64,000 nt of DNA from Mytilus galloprovincialis (lineage: Eukaryota; Mollusca; Bivalvia; Mytilida; Mytilidae): positions 34,005,440 through 34,069,439 of the forward strand of contig NC_134841.1 of assembly GCF_965363235.1 (NCBI RefSeq), read 5' to 3'. The position numbers and the translations under genes were made by a program. Each line of letters begins with the position of its first letter. Position 1 is the stretch's first letter. Shown in pieces: positions 1 to 12,588 of this stretch. The notes under the pieces were generated by a model. It had not been told where the DNA came from and did not search any database. It saw nothing but the letters and a program-made list of their open reading frames with translations.

Positions 1-519
1 CTTAAATATCGTTAGATGAGAAGTATAAATGCGATCATTTAAAGGTGATCAATATCAATTATTGAATGCGATCAGTTATATATCACTTACTTAATATATG
101 ATTTGATACGTTACATGTTGTCCCAGAATTAGTGAATATATCTTGTTTTTATTGTCAATATGCTAAATAATTCGCGTTTACCTTGATGAGTTTTTTCAAA
201 CAACATGTACCAAGAACTCAGCTTTTCTCTATTTCACATCTGCACAATAAGCCGAAACCGAAAACAAACGAGAACACAACCGAAACGGAAACCATTTCTT
301 TGAGAGAGTTGAATTCTTATATGCTGATAAATTTCAATAAACTCGACATATATATTCATTTATGTCTGAAAAAGACAAAATCGCATCGATTATTTTCTGA
401 ATGAAATTACATTTCAGTTTAATATTTACTATAAAATTCAACAAAAGCATTGTAAAACATTATATATAATTCTTTGTAAAATTTGTCATGTAAGTTCCAA
501 TGGAAAGACTGTTTTGTTT
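1..519. other. AT-rich flank downstream of the GALNT gene, no gene seen
   Basis: I see no coding region, RNA gene or recognisable element here. The open frame of 73 codons at 183-404 has no recognisable similarity and looks like chance. Confidence 0.5.
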
Positions 520-525
520 TTTATT
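520..525 (-). terminator. Candidate polyadenylation signal of the GALNT gene
   Basis: Read on the minus strand this is AATAAA, 16 bases after the stop codon at 544-542. The distance is short but workable; other AT-rich hexamers further down could serve instead. Confidence 0.4.
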
Positions 526-541
526 TTTCAATCATATCAAG

Positions 542-3500
542 TCATATTTGAATCACAAGTAATGACCACTTTTGATGATTATCCTTCCTGCACATTTCAA
601 ATCCTATATTATAACCATGTATTGTTAAACAGTATCCTGTACTTGTATGAATTATTTCGCCATTCTGAAAAGAAAATCTTATTTAGCAAAATAGTTCATA
701 TAAAGTCTTTAATGTGTTTTCAAGAGCAAGCATTTGTTGGATAACGATTTCATTGTATTATTTGACCATTCATAAAAAACATAGTTTAAGGGTTATGTCT
801 TGCATAACGGCGAATGAATAAAATGATGACCCTGCCCTATTGTGATGAATGTTCTTTCATGAATTAGGATGTGTGTCAGTCTTCCTTTTTTCTTTTTTTT
901 TTTTAATTTTTTCACATTTTATAATGTCTAGACATTTTATAGCTGCCTATAAAGTATGGGTATTGTCTACTACTGAATACCGTACAATGAACAATAGTTG
1001 CTTCAAGCTATCTCATTGGTAATCATACCTTATTTTGTATAACAATATTTCGTAAATTTTTCATTGTGAAACAAATCAATTATTCGACTTGACAATTGTT
1101 CTGTGCAATACATGTAATAGTAGTCCTGTATGATATGTACTTGTAACATATATACTCGTGTTGTGACTGGTGTCAGTATAACTGCCTAAAATTTACTTTT
1201 ACAGTTCTTTTCGAAAAATTGATGATACTTACTTTTTTAGATTAGGTTTTGCACGAAAAGTGATTTAGTATACCAGACACGTGTATTGACTTGACAGGAC
1301 TCATCAGTAAATCACATTATATAATTAGAGTAAATAACTCTTACCGTAAATTATCACATTATATAATTAGAATAAATAACTCTTAGCTTAGTAAATTATC
1401 ACATTCTATAATCAGAATAAATAACTCTTACCTTAGTAAATTATCACATTATATAATCAGAATAAATAACTCTTACCTTAGTAAATTATCACATTATATA
1501 ATCAGAATAAATAACTCTTACCTTAGTAAATTTGAATGTATGTTGTGGTTGTTCGTAACAATTCTGTATATAAGGAACTAGGTCAAATATTTCTTTCTTT
1601 ACAAACATACACTGAAGGTTGGTCCTTAAACGGCCATCTGTTGTCAATCCAAACAACTTTAAAGTACAATGAAATACTATTCACATAAATACTGCAAAGA
1701 ATCAAGCTCTAAATATGCTTTCTACATTGTTAAAAGAAATGGACCAAATATATATGTAATATGTTTAAACGTCTAAATATGAGAACATATAGGACAAACA
1801 TACTCCATCGGATAACCAGTGGTTATACAGAACTACTGATACCTTAATATATGGATAGTTCGCCTCAAATGTAGCCCAACAATGTAATATCTGTAAAGAA
1901 TAAGCAAAGGAGTAAGGAACGGTAAAGGCCGATTTTGGCCTCAAATTTCAGATTCATCTGCCCAAAAATTTTGGACACTTTTTAAACACTTTAAAAGTGT
2001 CTATTTCAGTCGATTCAATTAGTTTACGTGAAAGATTTTAACTGATTAAGCCATTAAAATCGCACCTATTCAAGCTCAAATATGAAAAATCTATCAAATA
2101 TGCCAAACAATGTCACTTTTCAGATGGTTTTTGTCAAAAATGAAAGTGGCCGCATCCGTGTTCATCCTCAACCTTTATGTATGTTATGTATTATCATCAG
2201 ACGTATTCCAGTCTGACTTTGAAAAGTCCAGTCTGACATGAGCCGTACACGTACTTTTTCTTATACTTCGGTTATTTGCCAGCCGGTATTTTCTTAAAAG
2301 TCCAACCGCACTTTTTGTAATTCTGACAAGAAAGTAAACACGGCTGGACTTTTGAGGGAAATTATTCTTTCTGTAGAATGATCAGCAGGATTTTTGTCTT
2401 AGAAAATTTTACAGTCATTTATGAGCAGGAATTAAGACTTAGAAAATTTTCATCAGCCAAATCTGCCCTTACAGAAATAAAAAGTTTGTCACTAGGATTC
2501 TGTTCTTTGAAAGGAACTGCAATTTCTTTCAAAATGGAAAAGAGTTATAAATGAAAATTTGCAAGTTATAATAATGATATCATATTTTTTTTACAATATA
2601 CTTTAAGATCTAACTATAAGATGTGATCTTTCCCCTAAAATTTTCAATTCCATTATAAAATATCTAAAATAGACTGTAAATGGAAAGTTGAAATTTAATA
2701 TAGGTGATATAATTTTGATTGAATTATATCCCAGTTAATATGTTTTCAACAATTATTTAACATCTTTACTTTTTCATGAAATAAAACCCCTAGCAAAATT
2801 ACATCTATTAATTGGTTAAATTTATACATTTTCTAGTATATTTATATTTAATAAGATGAATGCATAAAATAAATAATTATCATCATTCTTTAATATCAAT
2901 TAGAAACTTGAGCCATAACAGTGATTTAATAGCAGTATAGTCTTGTAGAGAGTGCCATCTGTTTTCAATTAACCTCAGTCTGGACAGGTCACAGGAAGTT
3001 ACATCTACACAGAGGTTGATCATGAGGCCATTTGAAGGATAACACATTTCTAAATACATATATCTGCAATAACTATCACTTTTATTAAACATTTCATAAT
3101 TGAACAAATTAATAATTGATTTTCTTTTTTTTTTTTTAATATATCACATATTCAAAATTAAGACATACTTAAGTATGCAAGAAGTCATAAGAAGAAAAAA
3201 TTTCACAGCTCCTCAAACAACCTCATGTATTGCAATACAACAAAATTTGAATTTGGAATAAACAGGAAGATGTGTCTTCTTTCTTAAACAAAATGAGAAA
3301 TTTACATTGGATTAAAGCAAATGTTTGGAAGTAGTTCTTTTCACATTTTATGAGAGAAGATGGATCCTTCTGACTGGCATCAATTTCAATTTAGGAAGAT
3401 TGCTGTTTGCATGTTTTTTGGATTGCATATTCTGGTAAGTACAATCTGATATGCTCTTTTTTCTTCAACATATTGATGAAATGATTACAACATTAAAAAT

Positions 3501-6500
3501 AGCTTAATTTTTATTTTTGAAGAGTAAAAAGAATTAAAAAAAACTACATTTAATACTTAATTATGCAAAATATTTCAGTTTGAGTGATTTTCAAAGCTTT
3601 ACTTTTATTTTACGCACTTTAAATTTATTTAGTCTTAATATATATAAATCATGATAATTATAACCACACATTTTTAGGAGTAAGCATTTAGCTTCACAAT
3701 TCCCCTTTTCTTGATTTTGATAGTAAGACAGTAGAAAAAAGAAAAAGAAATAAGCAGTATATATGCATAATGCCATCTGTTTTTTTTTTTTTTATTTTCA
3801 GATTATAACAAGGGACGCATATCAAATCAGAAGAATCCACCATCTGAAGAAAAACTAAGCAGTAGTAATCGAGAGGGAGGGTTCTGCAGGGGTGGACCCC
3901 CCCCCCTCATTTTTTGTGGATCAACCCCTGCTGAAGTCATCTTTGAAGGTCAAACAGAACTTTTTAAAGTCCAGCTGAACTTTTATGAGTTCAGCTGGAC
4001 TTCTTAAAGTTCAGCTGAACTTTGTAAAGTCCAGCTGAACTTTATAGAGGCCATATTTTTGCCAGAAATGCCAGCTGGATTTTTTCAGACGTACTTTTAT
4101 GAAAGTTCAGCTGGACTTTCTGAACCGGACTCCTGCTAATTTAAATATTTCGAGCCGGTTTATGGCTAATTTCGCTGAAAGTCCAGCCGGGTTATCCATT
4201 AAAAGACATTCAAAGAAAAGTCCAAATGATTATTATAAGTACGGTTCTCAGTACGGCTACTGTCCAGCTGGAGTACGTGTCATGTTTTTCGTACGGACTT
4301 TCATTTAGGACGGAAACCGTCTAAAATTTAACTAAAATGCTACAATTGTGAAGATTTCAGTAATTTAGCATGACTTAATGATGCTAGTACCCGATATATG
4401 TGCATTGTACTGACAAAAACCTCCCATATTTATTTAGCAGAAGCATTCTACTTTCCAATAAATAACTAGAGTTTACATTTTAACAATTTGTAAAACTGCT
4501 ATATTTTGGGGCCAAAAAAGGGTCTTACTGGACCTACTCCTTTTTGTTCCTCACTCAGTATGATTCGAACCCGAGTTTATTTGACATCGTGGCACCACTG
4601 CCTGCACTGTTTACAGCGCTCTAGACCACTCGACCGAACAGGCTTTAAAAAAATAAAATCCAGTTTAAGTTAGTCGTCGATTAGAAATGAATACTTCGAA
4701 CAATGTCATCAATCATCAATATTCGTGTTACGGTTATCATCATTTAAATTTTAAAAAATGAAGAAAACAAGTGAAACTGCGAGCTACTGCTCACTGATGA
4801 TACCCCCGCCGCAAGTGGATAATATTAATTGTGTAAAAATATGCAAGTGTTCGGTAAACAGGAAGTTGTCGAGTGATGAATCTGAAAACGCATACACGGT
4901 ATAGCTGACTTATATTAACCCTTACACCAAATTTCAGAAATCCTTGTATTGTAGTTCCTGAGAAAAATGTGACGAAAAATTTTCAACTTGGCTATCATGT
5001 GTAAAATCAAACAAGTGTTCGGTAAACAGGAAGTTGTTGAGTGATGAATCTGAAAACGCATCACATGGTATAGCTGACTTATATCAAGCCTAAAACCATA
5101 TTTCAGAAATCCTGGTAGTGTAGTTCCTGAGAAAAATGTGACAAAAAATATTCATGGGACGGACGGACTGACTGACAGACTGACGGACTGACGGACTGAT
5201 GGACTGACGGACTGACGGAAGGACAGACAGAGGTAAAACAGTATACCCCCCTTTTTTCAAAGCGGGGGTATAATGAAGATTTTTAGCGTTAACATTTACG
5301 TGAAGTTATTGTGCTCTACAAATAAATGTTAAAGAACTAACTAGATAAATGAAACTATACAAATAACAAGATGTACCGTCATTATGGAAGAATGTATGAG
5401 TAAAAAATCATAATGTGACTTCTTAATTCAAATTATGTTATTGGTCTGTAGACATTTATAATGTTAAGAAGAAAATTTTGTTCCTTTTTAAAAACTACAT
5501 GGTTGAATTTCTATACCTGTGTGTTTGTATCATTTGAACATGGCTTTACTGTTATCCTTAATGGACTAGAGAAAAGGTGACCTTGATTGTCTAGGCACAA
5601 TCTACCTCCATTTGTATTCTGTAAAAACAAAAACAGGAACACAAGATAATAAAAGATATTAACAAAAAAGTTAGGTATAACCATAAAACATAAACGTACG
5701 AAGTAAAGAACATTTCCAAAAATTAAAATTTGATTCACATCTATTAAAAAAAATAACCATCTGAAAACAATTGTTTAGGAAATAGTTTTAGGTCCCTGAT
5801 AAGTTCTTGTTACCATCTGAAAGACAAAACTGATTGATTTACTTGCATCAGAATAACCGAAACCATGACAAAAAACGATTGAAGAAGGTTTAGTCATGTG
5901 AAAAAACATAGACATTCCGCTTGCTTCTCTTATTTCTTCGAGAAAATAAACATAGATTGGTTGTTTCTTGAATAATGAAACACATATATAATGAATGGTC
6001 ACTCAATTATTCTTTTACAAATAAAGATCAGACTTTAACATACCATTATACTACCTGTAGATGAACTATGATCTTTATATCGAAATAGTTCAGGCCAAAT
6101 ATTGTCTAAAAACCATGAGAATGGTTTACAACGTCTTCGTTGTCTCCACTGCTTACTTAGTCCACCGACTGATATACTCTGTAATAAGCAAACTCATAAC
6201 ACTAATTAACTGTAAACCAAAACAATCGTGTTAGTTGGGCAACTCGGTAAAAATCGTAAGTTCTTCTAAGAAGCATGCTTGTAGAGTACAAAATGACTGT
6301 ACAACTCACAAATATTATCATGCAGATACAAGTAATTTAAAAGTTCTCCCTCGTAGCACTTATATTCCTTACTCTAATTTGGCTATAACTTGTTTGTACT
6401 TCTCAATACCTTTGTAAATTTCACGATTAATATTAAACCGACTAAGTATCGGAATTCCATAATGTGGATACCGGTATTTCTTAAATATATGCACATAAAA

Positions 6501-9500
6501 TGAAATCAGTAAGCAAAAATTCCCATAATGGAATTATTACCTTCATTCCTGGATAATTATCATAAACGTATGATGCAAATTTATCCATCCAAACGTCGGC
6601 GACACGTTTGTTATTATGCATTTCAATATCCAATCGGTTGTTCTGTAAGTAAGGTTGGCTTCTTGTTATGTGACCAATCCGTGAACAGGCAACATGAACT
6701 AATTTTCCACCACATAACCAGACCTATTAATATAAGTTATTATTTATAACGTGCATACGCTATATGTATTCACAATCATTTTCATCAGAACAGAATCATG
6801 TTTGTACAGATTCATGGCAACAATATTCGATTTTGTCCAAATCATTGGTTCTCAGTCTCATTATCCATAATCAAATGTACTGTAAAGTATTAAAAGGTCA
6901 CCTTTTTTCAAAGAATTTCTTTGTTTGTCCCAGCAGAAAAACATGAGACATAAACATGCAAGATTCTGTTGGGGAAGAAACTTTACTGAGAGAAACTGAA
7001 GGACATGGTAATTTTTTTACAAGAGTAGTTTTTTGTCAATAATCGAAAAAGGGTTGGATTTTCCTTAAATTCTGTCCGAAAGTCCGTATAATTTTCATGC
7101 TGGACATTGACAGTATGATCCTGCAATGCTATTGAATATCATTTTGCATGATACGTTTCTCCTTCAACGTTTGTGCAATATGTATATTTATATTAACCAA
7201 TTTGAAATGTTAGAATCAACTTAAAAAAGGTAGAAACGAATTTCATGTTCAAATGCGCAAATAATTTCAAAATAATATTGAAAATAGTATTTTAATAAAT
7301 ACAACCTTGAATGACAATTCCAAGTTTTCACCGCCCCAGATCTTCAATCCAGCATCATACATCCCGATTTCCCTAAAGAATTCCTTCCGAATAGCAAAGG
7401 CTGACCCAACTGCTAAAACACCTCTAAAATTGTTTATTAAAACAAACTTGATATTTGCTAACATCAATACATTCATTTCTGCTACAATAGTTTTTAAATA
7501 TATATCAAGTTATCAAAGCCTTCTTTATGTTTGATGTTGACATTTTTTACTTTCATAGAACCCCTTTAGCGGTTCAAATGATGTTATTGGATGCAAGTTT
7601 AACCTTTTTTTGTCTAACCATATAGAATACTAAATGTGGTATAAATGAAATGAACATCCCCGGAAATCAACGCAAGTGAAGGACATTTTTGTCAGACATT
7701 CTATGACCCCAACATCTTTTTTATGAATTCCTGACATTTTCTGTGTGGAGAGGTTGCTATTTATGTGTATGTTAAAGGTTTATATCAACATTACTTATCA
7801 CGTCCAAATGTATCAACCTAAATAAGTAAAATCCTACTGGTCATTCAGACAATTTTCAAACTGGTATGAATTAGACCGTTAATTGACCATGTGGAGAGGG
7901 CTTACATAGGCTATGACTGTTGCCCAATCCAATTCAATTTATTTGAATAAAATATTGTTTAAACTACTTAGACCGTTGGTGTTCTTGTTTGAATTGTTTT
8001 ACACTTATAGATGACTGTTCTGTGTAAGCCAAGGTTCCGTGTTGAAGACGTACTTTGACCTATAATGGTTTACTTTTAAAAATTGTGACTTGGATGAAAA
8101 GTGTCTCATTGGCACTCATACCACCTCTTCTTATATCTACATGTATGAATGTTTTGTGACACATTTGAAAGATGGCAAGTGTATGTTGCTGTACTTCAAA
8201 TTTTTTGTCTTGTTAGTTAATAAATTTGAATGAAAAAAAAAAAAAAAAAAAACATTTCATTCTTTTGCCGATATCGAATCTTTTAATTTCAAACGAAAAT
8301 GTACAACTTTTGTACCGTTGAAAATATAAATGTGGAAGAGCATGTAACAACATAGAAAATAATTAACACGAAATAAGTATGAATAATTTTTTTTTCAATC
8401 AGGAAATAATTTGGGTTGAAAAAACCGTCAAACTTATCTTTACAAGCATCGTCATTACAGAAACAACCAACAAAGTGCATCAAGAAAAGTAATATTTTTT
8501 TTATAATAAAAAATTAAAGATTGCTAGTTTGTTTTTCTTTTATTATGTAACTTAAAATTTTGAAATAATAAACTTACGGAAGAACTAAATCTCCATGCTC
8601 AAGTTGTTCCTTTCGGAATTCTGTTTCAAAGAATCGAAGTCTCCAATCAAAGCCATATCTTGTTCTGTACGTTTTTGAAAATGTGTATTTGAATGTACTC
8701 GGATTGATATCATCCAACTGACTCATAGCAACTGCATTTGGGTTTTCGTCAATTATATTCAGCAGTGGAATTGACCTTGAAAAGTAAATATTTTGTATAT
8801 TGAAAGTAAATTTTATGATTCGTGGTCTTTAAATTCAAATGCAAACTATTGTACATGCGCGAGAGTTTATTTTTTGGTTTTTTTTCGGGCAGAGTTATCT
8901 GTGAAATTTAGAAATTCGAAATTAACTAAATTATTAACTAACTGATATCACCCCCAGTTTTTTGGTGGGGTTCGTGTTGCTTGGTCTCAAGTTTTCTATG
9001 TTTTGTTTTCTGAACTATTATTTGTCTGTTTGTCAGTTTATTTTCAATTTATGAGTTTGGCTGTCCCTCTGGTATCTTTTTGTCCCTCTTTTTATAATGA
9101 ATTTAAAAAATACACAGAATTTAATGATTGCTCGAGAACGTGCCAAGATAACTTTGGTGTATTTTTGCAGAAATACCCTCATCTACAGCATCATTCCCAA
9201 TTAAGTTTTATGACAAATAATTTTGTTCAAGATGTAATTGTCAGTTCTTTAACGTGGAAGTGTTCTTGCGTCTGACGTTTAAAGCTGTCGCCGTATTTTG
9301 GGCGAAGTTATCTGGATTTTTCACAGCACATTTCTTAACAAGGAGGAACTTGACGCAAATTATTAGAATGAGAAAAATGCATAATTAACCTCAAAAACTA
9401 TTTTTCAATGTTGTTTGGAAAAAGCGAGTCCTTTATGATCTACTGTTCACGTTGACTGTGTTTCCTCTTATACATAAACAAATGTTTCACACTAATAGTA

Positions 9501-12500
9501 CGATATTAAACTTTTTGAATTAATCAGAATTATCAACATACTGAAAATAGCAAGAAACATTTTGCAATTACCAGTTTATGTTAACTTCCATGTGACTGTC
9601 CAGAAAACAAATCACGTTACCAGTTGCGTGTTTTACGCCTTCTAGTCGTGCACCAATCAAACCAAACCTTCTACGCAGTGACACAACCTTTACGACATCG
9701 CGGAACGTTTTTCTAATGAGATTCAATACCTGTCCATAGACGGTCTCTGAAGAAATTAAAACAATTGTAAATAGCATATTGTAGAACCTAACAAAGGTTA
9801 GAAAAAAAGTAATGTTTGATATGTATATAGGAATTTAGTTTGGTTATATTATTTAAAAAAAAAGAGCAATAATACGCTGGTTTCAAAAAAAGATACATGT
9901 ACGTTTAGTGATTTCTTTCTTATCAGTTTTGGTTCTGTCTTCTTTTCTTTTATTTCCATTTTTACTATATTTTTTCCGTTGAACAACATGTAAAGGTATT
10001 CATACCAGTTTGTCATTATTTGTTTTTATACGGTATGTTTTAAAATACGTACGTGTTGTTTCGTAGTTAAACTTTGATATTGTACATTGTTCTTAGACAT
10101 TTAACATGTTGGTTGATTATCTATGTTGTTGTGTTTTAATTTAGTCGATGCCGTATTCTAACAAATAACACACAAACAACCAAAAGTTAAAAGATGACAA
10201 CCAAACTATTTTATTATCAACGTTATGAACGTTGTCTGAATGCATTTATATGTGAATTGCCAATTCATTTCAGATGTTGAATCATCGACAAGAAAATATT
10301 TATAGTTACTGACCAAGCAAGTCGGTATATACGATTTATCTGCACGGCTCGGGTGATCCCAATTAACCCGAGCGACGTAGGAGTTCGGGTTAAAGGGTTA
10401 TTCAGGGCGTGCAGCTTTTAAAAATCATATATTCCGATTTGATTGGCCAATAACTGTTTTAACACATGACGCCATCAATTTACGTTAACATTTTGGAAAT
10501 ATGCGGACGATGATCCGCAATCAGCGGCTCCTATGAAAGTTTCTTGTAGGGTAAAGAAAGGGGGAAATATGCTTTTATGAAGTTAAATATTGGTAAGTGT
10601 TAAATTATTATTCATTTTATATGTAGGCTTCTACCATAATTAAAATATTATTTAGGGGATTGCGCTTTAATGGAAGATTTTTTTAAATTCTCTAGTTGAA
10701 AACTATACTATATGTTGCCCTCTAGATGTCCTTAATTTGTTTTTGTCGTTTGATTGCTGTCTGATTGACGTATAATCTACATCTCCTACAATTTTAGTTC
10801 CGTTTGGTGTACTTTTTAAATGTGAAAAAAAAATGAAAACTGAAAGAATTATTGAGTACAAATTGCTTGCCTTTCCTTCTCTCAATAATATGCTTAGAGG
10901 AAGTTGAACCGTGGAGAGATTGTTATAACCTAAATTCAAAATATTAAGTAAACTGAAGAAAAAATGTTTCTCTTTTCAATCTTTAATTTCCCCTCTCCCT
11001 CCAAATTTTGTTTTCAACAGTATCAATTTTTGAAGATATGTCTCATCTTAGCAAAGTCTGATTGATCTGCTGCTTATCCCCCTTCCCTTTAAATATGATT
11101 CTCGTCAAATTCAATCCTAGTCACTAAAAAGCCCTGTATACTTTATCTAATTAGTCGAAATAAAAGCCATGGAGTATAAACGTAATCCATATCAGATTTA
11201 ATTCATTTGTGTATTCTAAAATACATCCCTTCTTGACAGAAGTTACAAAAGAATAATTTTCATCCGGTTTGACTGTGAAACACTAATTTAATAATTATAT
11301 TGATGTTATCAAATATTTTATTTTATGCCCCACCCTTTGTCTTGAAAACATATAATGTTTTAGCATAAAATCGTCAAAAGTTGTTTTAATCTCGCTACAC
11401 TAGGTTAAATCTTTTTACTTTTATGGGAATAAAACTTCCAAAATCCAGGGTCCGCCCACTAAAGAGTACTTTTGAAATGTGCAGTATATCTGAGGTAGTT
11501 AATGCACATCTTTGCTGTGCATTATCCAGATTATAGAACAGTTAGAACAAAGATTTTACCCATGTCATGTGTTAAATAAAAGTTGTATCTTCGAAAGAAG
11601 TTGTGAATGTTGCAGAAAATTGATATCTGATAGGCATATTCAGCGTAAAACTATCAACGAAAGATAATATATATTCTCAATCTTGGTTACATGTAAGGAA
11701 TTAGTTTTACCGTCATTGTCGTCATCCACCAGTATAATTTGTTGTAGATTCTGAGTCATGTAGGCCACGCTGTAGATCGTTCGGAGTAATATCGACGGCC
11801 ATTCTCTGTAAAACGTTATGATCACACTAACTGTTAGCTGACTCGGTACAGGGGTTTCGCAGCTGAAATGTATACAATACGTCATTTGAACAAATGTATT
11901 TTTAATGTCAATGAAACAGATTTACAACTCCTTATGTAAAACATATTGTGATTAAAATCATATTTAGTGTTGTTTAAAGTGTTTTAACCTTTCGTTTCTA
12001 CGTGTATGCCATATTTCTTCAAAATCTCGTGGCAGATACTTATGTTTCAATTCAGAGTGTGCATGTAAAATCTTCTTTTTTTTATAGCTTTTTATAGGTA
12101 TGAGTTTCATCTCAAAGAACAATATTTCTTTATTTTAAAATATATTACTTGGATTTCTGTTGTTATGTTGCTCCATTACTGAGTCAACCCAGTGATGGGG
12201 GATGTACTAAATGTTTATGAACTTTATATATCTATGTTCGAAAACCTTTTCAGATGCACAATGTTTGAGTACTCAAAATATTGTAAAGATGAACCTTAAA
12301 ACTAATTTATATGTATTTGTATGTCTGTATGTGTAGATACCTATCAGGTCTTGAATCGGGTATATCTCTATTGACAGGTATATCATCGCTAAGCCGGACA
12401 TTTATGAAATACTCTTGAAATTCTTGTCTTGTCGTCTGCAACCCTCTGTCGCGAGAGTTTGTTGGGTAATATACGTCTTTACTCTTCTGTTCTGACCGGA

Positions 12501-12588
12501 ATTCACTTAGTTCAACATGGTGTTGTATGAACAAAGCCGTAAAGCTTATTCCAAATAATATCAGCACAACTCTGATGTATCTGTACAT
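542..12588 (-). CDS. Polypeptide N-acetylgalactosaminyltransferase (GALNT family, GT27), ten exons
   Basis: Transfers GalNAc from UDP-GalNAc to Ser/Thr, starting mucin-type O-glycans in the Golgi lumen. Exons, in transcript order: 12588-12341, 11862-11711, 9746-9572, 8775-8578, 7423-7306, 6723-6541, 6178-6044, 5618-5517, 1656-1522, 664-542. All have GT/AG borders and matching phases, giving 1569 nt, 522 residues plus stop. Residues about 5-22 are a type II signal anchor, followed by a stem. The GT-A catalytic core shows SVIITF (exon 2), the metal-binding DSH at about 183-185, WGGENLELS at about 287-295 and CSRIGH at about 310-315, spaced as in the family. Exons 8-10 form a ricin-type lectin domain: CLDNQG in the first repeat, CLTIHG and HQKW in the last. 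Odd points: the usual TPTMAGG stretch is replaced by LVLPGVLAV, and the lectin repeats are degenerate (QLF and HTF where QxW is expected). The paralogue cannot be named by eye. The ATG at 12588 fits the anchor. The introns hold repeats listed separately. Confidence 0.9.
1307..1533. repeat. 45-bp tandem repeat, five copies, spanning a GALNT splice donor
   Basis: Copies lie 45 bp apart (for example CCTTAGTAAA at 1431, 1476 and 1521) with few changes. The right-most copy contains the end of GALNT exon 9 and its splice donor. On the minus strand each unit carries ACTAAG-GTAAGAG or a close variant, so the exon/intron border itself was multiplied into the intron. Confidence 0.85.
2205..2360. repeat. 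Cluster of AAAGTCCAG-type motifs
   Basis: Repeated short words (AGTCCAGTCTGAC, AAAAGTCCAACCG, GGCTGGACTTTTG) resemble those at 3945-4310. The two clusters may be the ends of one 2.1 kb element around 2205-4310, but I could not align them as clean inverted repeats. Confidence 0.45.
3945..4310. repeat. Cluster of palindromic AAAGTCCAGCTGGACTTT-type units
   Basis: At least seven copies of an 18-20 bp near-palindrome (core CAGCTG, arms AAAGTCC or AAAGTTC) occur in 365 bp, mostly 20-25 bp apart. The right end adds GTACGGACTTTC and CAGTACGG. It lies in the 3.9 kb GALNT intron 8. The 69-codon open frame at 4099-4308 only reads through these units. Confidence 0.7.
4530..4645 (-). mobile_element. tRNA-derived SINE head
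   Basis: On the minus strand from about 4643 the sequence begins GCCTGTTCGGTCGAGTGG, continues GTCTAGAGCG (box A-like) and reaches GGTTCGAATC (box B) at 4571-4562, as in RNA polymerase III promoters of tRNA-derived SINEs. No cloverleaf with paired acceptor arms is visible, so it is not a functional tRNA. The body probably continues toward 4400. Confidence 0.6.
4798..5272. mobile_element. Small element ending in TACCCCCGC/GCGGGGGTA with two internal tandem copies and a GACGGACT tract
   Basis: The ends are inverted (TACCCCCGC at 4801, GCGGGGGTA at 5262-5270). Inside, a ~170-bp unit occurs twice (about 4836-5000 and 5010-5160; shared words GTGTTCGGTAAACAGGAAGT and TTTCAGAAATCC), followed by a run of GACGGACT/GACAGACT to 5230. 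The same plan (tandem units, then a GACA-rich tract) recurs at 48.9-49.4 and 50.4-50.8 kb. Confidence 0.65.
7980..8250 (+). repeat. Interspersed repeat ending in a poly(A) run
   Basis: Contains TGTGTAAGCCAAGGTTCCGT, GTACTTTGACCTATAATGG and GTGTCTCATTGGCACTCATA, which I remember as a widespread mussel repeat. A related copy is at 47480-47625. A run of about 19 A at 8232-8250 may mark a retroposed 3' end. It sits in GALNT intron 4. Confidence 0.55.
8940..9095 (-). repeat. Interspersed repeat, reverse copy of the family at 40985-41275
   Basis: Reading the minus strand, the phrases about dispersed CAAAGGGACAGTCAAAC- and CTCATAAATCG-like words match, imperfectly, the copy at 41005-41160. The 90-codon open frame at 9003-9275 overlaps this repeat and is not a gene. 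Confidence 0.5.
10335..10415. repeat. Hairpin-forming GC-rich element
   Basis: CTGCACG at 10340 pairs with CGTGCAG at about 10412, enclosing GCTCGGGT...AACCCGAGC and a further CGGGTTAAAGGG. It is strikingly GC-rich for its surroundings. It resembles in style the AATAACGCGCG hairpin at 22847-22934. It lies in GALNT intron 2. Confidence 0.5.

Noticed and set aside
1307-1533. CRISPR-like array
   Set aside because: Units are contiguous with no variable spacers, and the setting is a eukaryotic intron.
2883-3107. Minus-strand open frame with LCVDVTSCD resembling a ricin-lectin repeat, as a possible GALNT exon
   Set aside because: It has an acceptor-like TTATTGCAG, but in the phase required by the preceding exon it hits a stop, and the 5517-to-1656 splice already gives a complete in-phase lectin domain.
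4530-4645. Possible tRNA gene (box A and box B present)
   Set aside because: No paired acceptor stem or clean anticodon arm, and sequence continues as a SINE body. Called SINE instead.
5775-6002. Minus-strand open frame between GALNT exons 7 and 8
   Set aside because: No family similarity. Using the donor at 6044/6043 the two flanking exons join in frame without it.
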